Shown: positions 19,937 to 25,642 of the stretch, one piece after another
Layout of the letters: each line of letters starts with the position of its first letter
Numbering within the stretch: position 1 is the stretch's first letter
DNA from: Spongospora subterranea f. sp. subterranea
Taxonomy: Eukaryota; Endomyxa: Phytomyxea; Phytomyxea; Plasmodiophorida
Assembly: GCA_049724395.1 (NCBI GenBank)
Contig: JAUGWO010000052.1
Coordinates: forward strand, 1-25,642
DNA length: 25,642 nucleotides
Direction of reading: 5' to 3'
Translations under genes and position numbers: made by a program
Notes under the pieces: generated by a model
Told to the model about the DNA's origin: nothing
The model's database searches: none
What the model saw: only the letters and a program-made list of their open reading frames with translations

Positions 19937-20022
19937 GAGTTAAGGTGTCCGGTACTGTACCCGACCAAAAACCCGGGTCGGATACCGGTAGATGGCAGGT
20001 ACAGTACGCGCCGTCTTAACTC
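19937..20022. repeat. 86-bp palindromic element bounded by TTAA
   Basis: Arms 19937-19961 (GAGTTAAG...GGTACTGTACC) and 19998-20022 are inverted repeats with 18 or so of 25 positions paired. Inside, CCGGTA/TACCGG and CCGACC/GGTCGG give an alternative stem. TTAA occurs symmetrically near both ends. It looks like a miniature inverted-repeat element, possibly with TTAA target sites, but no matching full-length transposon is in the window. Confidence 0.55.
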
Positions 20023-20339
20023 ACCAACTTTCCGCAGGAGGCCACGGAGTTTGCAATTTATATAACAAGAATGCGTCAAATATAATTTTGATTCTATAGA
20101 TCGATACAGTGCGGGACATCTAGTCTCGACAAACTTCCAAGGACTTTTTTGTATGACCGCTGTCACGGATTTCTTAACGGCCACACTATAATTAGCCGGG
20201 TATTGGACATCGTTATCAAATAGATATCACCGAGACCTACAATTTGACGATTTAAATTTGTCAGATGTCAAAAACTCAGTGCGGAGTTCACGTTTGAAAA
20301 TTCACCTTTTTCAAAATTGGCCAGTGGTGAAAATATATG

Positions 20340-20420
20340 CGTAAACAGGTGCGTACGCATATTTATCACTGCGGCAGTCACGCAACTTATAACTGCGTAC
20401 GTCGCATCCTATAAATGCGA
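20340..20420 (-). repeat. Subterminal repeats, copy B 3' side
   Basis: Downstream of the copy B stop on the minus strand are several GCG/CGC-paired words: TGCGTACGCA (20350-20359, perfect palindrome), GCGTACGTCGCA (about 20393), ATGCGTAAAC (about 20338) and CACGCAACTTA (about 20380). They sit some 70-150 bp beyond the stop codon, the same place as in copies A and C, but are less regular. Confidence 0.65.
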
Positions 20421-20487
20421 CAGTGCATTTTAAACATGCGAAGAGGAAATTGAATACAGTTGTAATAAAATTATCGGAAATTGATAA

Positions 20488-22843
20488 TCAACATTTTTTG
20501 CCATCCTTTTCCGCCCATTGTTTCTTCAAGTCTTCAATGACATCCGCTGGTATTCGACGATGTGACTTGTATTGTTTGCAAGCGAAAGCAGCTACTCGAC
20601 CTTTAAGACCATTCTTGTAGGCGTCTCCAAAGCGAATTGCCAGCCGAAACCATTTGCGGACAAAGGCTATCGGAATTTCATCCAGTATCTGTGGCACTCT
20701 TTTCCGTAAGCTGGGAAACGAATAATCGCATTGTTCGCGACAAATCAACTTTGCCCTTCCCCATGCCATTTCTATAGGGTTCAACTCACAATGGAATTTT
20801 GGCAGGAACGTACATAAATGTCCTCGTCCTACGAAAAGTTGTTCCAGAGCGGATTTTTCTGATGAAAAATCTGCTTCCAACTCCAAAATCCTGGTCAGAC
20901 AGCATGTGCGAATTTCAGGAGATTTGACTTTGTTAGTTTTGCAGTCTTTACAAATGCCAATGCATTTGCCATAATCTGGGAGAAGCCCCCGTTCCTGTAC
21001 AACATGCAGCATCACTTTTGCTTGTCCCGCAAAATGTGGATGGTCGTTCAGGAAAACCATTGATTGTGGAACAGAAGTTGGGTCAATCTGATTTCGCTAA
21101 ATGTATACAGTAGATGATTAGTTTATGGCCACTTCGACGATAAATATTTCTAACCTGGTGAGCGGAATGAAGAACGTATCGCGCATCAAAGGCTGTTTGC
21201 CTCCGGGATTCACGTTCATGCGAGACACTACGAGAGCATCATGTGCAAATGCTTGATGATTGCTGGAGCAATCGAATATGGCACACATTATCTCGCCAGG
21301 ATATGCGATTTCGAATAAGTCCAACGTGTGTTTACATTGTGCAAGCAACTGCTCACAATCCCACCAGGCGTCTGCATTTTTGCCTGGGCATATTATCACA
21401 CGACTTCGAAGATTTTGGGGCAGCAACCCACTCTTGCGCAGCTTTAATTTTTGGTCTGCTGTTAAAACCGTTTTTTTTCCAAGTTTAAGAATCCACATGA
21501 CTCAAACATGAAATCAGAAACATGGAGACAGCGACCGAGCCCTTTCTTAGGCAATTCCTGATCGTCATCTCGACCATAATATGTATCACTAATATCATTC
21601 GCGTAGAATATGCTCTCATCGTGATATGCCACGCGTATGGGTACAGCATTACAATTCTCAGGCGGAATAGCAACATCCATTCCATCACCAATGTAGACAG
21701 TACGACGCGGCTCGATGGAGTCCAACAAAGGCAGGAACGTCTTATGTAAATATAACTGAACATCTTCACGATCATGCCCATCGTAATACACACCTTTTTT
21801 TCGTATCTGCTTTTTGAATCCCAGTTCGGTCATCCATCTTCGAACTGTTTTCAAAGAAACACCAGAAAACCCGTTGACAGTCAAATAGGAATCCAGCCAT
21901 TCCTTGAATTGCACAGGATTTGTTCGACGGCGACAATCAAGTACATTGAGGCAGTCCTGTCTAACAAAGCTTATATCAATGATGCGATCTTTTTTTGGAT
22001 GGTTTCCGATACGAGAAAGAGACTAAAGTTCTCCTGTGCGCTTATAAGCAGCCGCAAGGTATCGAAGACGCCTGGCGCAATACTTGCCTAAACGAATTTT
22101 ATCACATGACAAAACTTGAGGGAAATATAGCGATCAAATACCTCTTCCGAAAAAAGTTCGTGCAATCGTCAAAGAATGTTTGATGTTTGCCGATGTTCCT
22201 ATGAAAGTTTTCTGAAAATATCTCTCAATACCCCTAAGCCATAACACTTGAGTATCAGTGTTTGGGAGTCTTTTAAACTTGAAAATATCTCGGCGAATAG
22301 TTGCAATGATATCGTTGTCTTGGAAAGTTGATTGAGACTGATATACCGAAAATGGTACTCCTTCACTACTTTCGGATTCGCTATATGTGGAATAACCAGT
22401 GTTATCGAGTATATCGGCTCCTGTCGCAACCGATTGACTGTTGTGCTCGTTATCATCGATATTTAGTCGACCTGCTGGTTTGAAGTACTCGAGAATCGAG
22501 TGATTCAAGGAAATATTCTTTGCCGTTCAGCTTCTCTTCTGCGAACTGAACGTACACTGTTTCCTCTGTATCTCCTTTTCAAAACAATTTGGCCCAATGG
22601 TCGAATAGCAGGTCGGTCCACTTATTCATGCTCATTTCCCTTGTCTGTTTCATCGCTTGTAGTTTCGGTCAAACTGCTTTGGCTGCTACCCTCACTCGCA
22701 GAGGTATGGGAATCTCAACTGCACACATCTTCCACGAGATGCATTGACTCATGTCCTTGGTTTGTTTCAACAAGCAAGTTTCCTTGTCGTCGTCTTGCAG
22801 CCGCTGCAGCAGCTGTACGTTTCCGACTTCGTAAGCGGGGCAT
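20488..22843 (-). pseudogene. IS630/Tc1-like DDE transposase, decayed (copy B)
   Basis: A second, divergent member of the family. The minus-strand ATG at 22843 opens a basic N-terminus (MPRLRSRKRTAAAAAARRRR). A block with SILEYFKPAG (about 22505) matches the SYFEPK block of copy A. The helix-turn-helix-like part (VSLKTVRRWMTELGF) and all catalytic residues remain: Asp in AYHDESIFYAND (about 21620), Asp in AIFDCSSNH (about 21273), Glu in HCELNPIEMAWGRAK (about 20772). The C-terminus (GDAYKNGL...HRRIPADVI) is complete. Damage: TGA at 22134-22136 and TAG at 22023-22025 in an otherwise conserved frame, and a frame change in a run of eight T at 21471-21478. An intron-like GT...CAG segment (about 21154-21088) interrupts the protein between LRDT-like and HPHFAG blocks; its phase does not close exactly. 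The region from 22508 to 22843 is hard to follow and may hold another intron. Confidence 0.85.
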
Positions 22844-23446
22844 CACAAGCAAACCGCTCTCCGCAGGAATGTTCGGTATTTAAACTCCGACGAAGTGGTT
22901 ATAATCGTTTGGTGCGCAAACTCTATATATACAGAAAGGGAATTTCATTCCCTACTCAACAAGCTGTTTGACGGCTCAAAAACAGCAATATTGAGGGATT
23001 TCTATAAATAGCTTTTGATTTTTTTTAAATTGGCCGGAGTGTACATATGGGAAAAGCAGCTCGTTAGATTCGTTTTTTCAAGGCGCATCTTTTTTGCTAA
23101 CATAGTTTGGCCTCTACTCCGCAACTTGCAAAGGCCACAGTTTGCAAATTTGTCGAAGTTAACTAATTTTGATCCCGCAGATCGTAGATCTTGCCGAGCT
23201 CAAGGTTTCTATAGTTTTAGATTTTTCCAGTTCCCAATATTGACTGACATTTTACGCACTAAAGTTGAGAGAAAAGTAAAAATATTGAGATTAATAGGTC
23301 AAATTTAATCGCAACTTAAAATATCCGTACGCACTTTAATATTTTGCGGCGCAGTTTCATGACACCGCAGTACGCAACTTGAAATGCGCAGAGCTCGCAA
23401 AAGCAGTCGTGGCGGCGACCTCTTCTCGATTTCAAGTTTTTACAAC
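22844..23446. other. Shared 5' region of two head-to-head transposons, with subterminal repeats
   Basis: About 600 bp between the 5' ends of copy B (minus) and copy A (plus), with no gene. Near 23290-23400 are GCG/CGC-paired words: CGTACGCACTTTAATATT (23326), TTGCGGCGCAGTTTC (about 23344) and GCAGTACGCAACTTG (about 23367). The 38-bp run 23326-23363 aligns in direct orientation with 25590-25628 behind copy A. Two nearer words (GGTGCGCAAAC about 22910, CCGCAACTTGC about 23117) may belong to copy B. The boundary between the two elements was not found. Confidence 0.55.
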
Positions 23447-25557
23447 ATGGGCAGGAACACCAAGCGCCAGCGACATCTTTCATTTGCAAGGTCGTGCATT
23501 GGCAGAATCGATTGGTAAGCTTTGTTTTGGGAATTATGGCGATTTGTCTGATGGTTTGTAATTCAGTAACGCTGAAATTGTTTCTGATGAAGATCTGGAT
23601 CAGATGTATGAGATTGAGCCAGCAATGCCTCCCAACGAATACCTCGACCCCTCTCAGGAAGCAGTTGTTCTTAAATGGATAGAAGGGGCTCGTCTTGCTC
23701 GCTCAGCATATACCGGGAAGAGCAGGGCCTCCTTATTTAGACATCAGAAAGCAAGGAGGGAGAGGGAGGAGACGATGATGGGATGTAAAACCCTTTCTTC
23801 GTACTTTGAACCGAAAGTTGAGAGCGTTTTCCAAAATTGTTTACCTGAACTTCAGATAAACAGCTTCCGCCAAAATCTTGACAATGCTTTATTGTCTTTG
23901 GTTTCTAAGACGCAAATTCGCTCAAATCAGCGTCTTGAAAAGAGGAATCAAGACATCTCAAAGTTTGATTACTTAAGGTTCATGGCTGTCGAACGCTTTC
24001 TTTTGAAGTTGCGAGAAGATGACAATTGCCGAATGTCTGCTTCCATCGAGATTGCAAGCCAGCTTTTTCCAGGCTCTGGACAACAGTGGAAATCAAGGAG
24101 CGTGCGTCAATGGTCATCGTATTATTTAGCCCATCTCGAACTTCCACAATCCCGTCAAGGAGCTCATCAAAAGATATCAAGTCTAATTGATTCTGAAGAT
24201 GTTAAGCGACATTGTCTGTTGTGGTTGCGGTCTGTGGATGCCAATTTAGTGACTGGGAAATCTTTTTCACTATGGGTCGGCTCAGATCTTCACCGTAAGT
24301 TAGATCTGCCTAATGTGATCAACATATCAAACCGAACTGCTGTTCGGTGGTTACACGCTATGGACTTTGTTCATTGTGATCAAAAGCAAGGAACGTATGT
24401 TGATGGTCATGAACGCATTGACGTTGTCCGATATCGCACGGGATTCCTCGCGGAAATGGAGGAATATCAGAAGCGGATGTATTGTTACGTCGGTGATGAT
24501 TGTGAAACTGCGATTCGTCCTGACCTCGAAAACGGAGTTCGCCCTCTTGTTCTTGTTGTCCAGGACGAATCCTGCTTCGCTTCCAACGAAGGAAAGAAGA
24601 CCGTGTGGATGCGCAAGGATCAAAGCATCCTTCGTCCAAAAGGCGCGGGTAGGAGTCTCATGTCATCTGAATTCCTGTGTGAATGTCATGGCCGCCTTTG
24701 TCTATCGCCAGACCAGCAGATACTGTATCCTCAAGTTCCAAAGGAAGCGGGAGTGTTGATTAAGCCTGGATGCAACGGAGATGGATTTTGGGATAATTCG
24801 GACTTGGTTGCTCAAATTTCCGACCGCGTCCCCATCTTGAAAATTCTACATCCCGAATGTGACGCATTGATGTGTTTTGACCATTCGATGAACCATTTTG
24901 CCAAAGCCCCTGATGCATTGGTGGCGAAACGATTGAATCTGGGTGATGGCGGAAATAATGTCCCCAATATGCGATGTGGCTGGTTTATGCATCAAGGAGA
25001 AAGAATTTCACAAACGATGCAGACAGGAGAACACGAGCCTAAAGGAATCAGGACTCTACTGAAGGAACGAGGCTTGTGGCCCATTGAAGGGCTCAGAGTA
25101 AACGATGCAAGGAAATTGTTGTCTGAGCAACCGGATTTCATAGAACAGAAAGGATGTTTGGAAGAGGTGGTAACGGCTGAGCCGGGCTTCCTAATCAATT
25201 ATTTCCCCAAGTTCCATTGTGAGTTTAATCACATTGAGATGTTTTGGGGCGCTTGTAAAAGATATACCCGGGAGAATTGCAATTATACCTGGCCCGGATT
25301 GCTCGATACGGTTCCCAAAGCCTTAAATTCGGTATATTAACAACATTGTTGAGGATTCATTAACAAAGACTAGTACTGACATCAATGTACAGGTTTCGCT
25401 ATCACAAATCAGAAAATTCGCTCGAAAAAGCTGGAGATATATGGATGCGTATCGCGAGAAGAACGGCGAGCGGTTGACTGTACAGCAGGTCGAGTATGCG
25501 GTTCGGAAGTATCGCCGGCACCGCTCCGTCCCGCAATCGATCATCAACGAACTTTAA
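23447..25557 (+). CDS. IS630/Tc1-like DDE transposase, complete three-exon gene (copy A)
   Basis: A DDE transposase of the IS630/Tc1-mariner-like group abundant in early-diverging fungi and basidiomycetes; it would bind the element ends and move it by cut and paste. Exon 1 is 23447-23514 ([17 protein letters not shown]...), intron 52 nt (GTAAGC...TTCAG), exon 2 is 23567-25331, intron 61 nt (25332-25392, GTATAT, branch-like TACTGAC at 25374-25380, CAG), exon 3 is 25393-25557. Spliced, the frame is open for 665 codons, and exon 3 matches the C-termini of related proteins ([13 protein letters not shown]). Order: basic N-terminus, SYFEPK motif (about residue 100), helix-turn-helix-like [15 protein letters not shown] (about 276-290), catalytic Asp356 in VVQDESCF, Asp461 in MCFDHSMNH, Glu580 in [12 protein letters not shown]. 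No stop or frameshift is seen within the exons, so the gene could be functional. An unspliced reading would end at 25340 and lose the C-terminal domain. Confidence 0.88.
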
Positions 25558-25642
25558 ATAAACTCGATTTTCCGCTGTTTTCATTATTTGCGTGCGCAGT
25601 TTTATATTTGTTGCGTACGCAGTTTTGAAAAAAATTTGAGAC
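25558..25642 (+). repeat. Subterminal repeats, copy A 3' side
   Basis: Behind the stop of copy A lie two units with a period of 23 bp: TGCGTGCGCAGTTTTA (from 25589) and TGCGTACGCAGTTTTG (from 25612, core a perfect palindrome). The window ends before any terminal inverted repeat can be seen. The first TAA is followed closely by AATAAA-like TAAATAAAC (25555-25563), a possible polyadenylation signal. Confidence 0.65.

Overview
The window reads as a transposon-rich, gene-poor stretch of a small-intron eukaryote, most likely an early-diverging zoosporic fungus (chytrid-like). The reasons are: a fungal-type chromodomain Ty3 fossil, a fungal-type Crypton with a GCR1_C DNA-binding domain, GT-AG introns of 52-61 nt that decide reading frames in two transposase genes, and a lineage-specific pair of secreted Gln/Asp-rich proteins. 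An oomycete is the main alternative, because the pogo-like, PIF/Harbinger-like and first Ty3 elements look like families common in Phytophthora. No tRNA, rRNA, CRISPR array or ordinary housekeeping gene was recognised.

Layout, left to right. 1-1556: 3'-truncated Ty3/gypsy fossil (zinc knuckle, protease, part of RT). 1595-3299 (-): decayed pogo-like DDE/D transposase. 3424-4057 (-): OTU-like cysteine protease gene in two frames, same strand and just upstream of the pogo transposase. 4335-6896: second Ty3 fossil (chromovirus; gag, protease, integrase, chromodomain, no recognisable RT/RNase H) ending in a 158-bp LTR that is nearly a long palindrome. 7585-14000: an inverted pair of paralogous secreted-protein genes (8028-9427 + and 12673-13978 -) with homologous 3' flanks and a separate 250-bp repeat pair that breaks the mirror symmetry; about 2 kb between them holds nothing recognisable. 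14459-16438: broken Crypton tyrosine-recombinase element. 16439-18160: repeats only. 18164-19099: PIF/Harbinger-like transposase with a clear 55-nt intron. 19297-19460: array of AATAGTC-like words. 19493-25642: three members of one IS630/Tc1-like DDE family: a solo C-terminal piece, a decayed minus-strand copy (20488-22843) and a complete-looking three-exon plus-strand copy (23447-25557), all flanked by iterated words around the palindrome TGCGTACGCA.

The parts do not form a metabolic operon; they are mostly independent mobile elements. The most notable biology is the complete IS630-like transposase gene with its candidate subterminal binding sites, the OTU protease beside the pogo transposase, and the duplicated secreted-protein locus.
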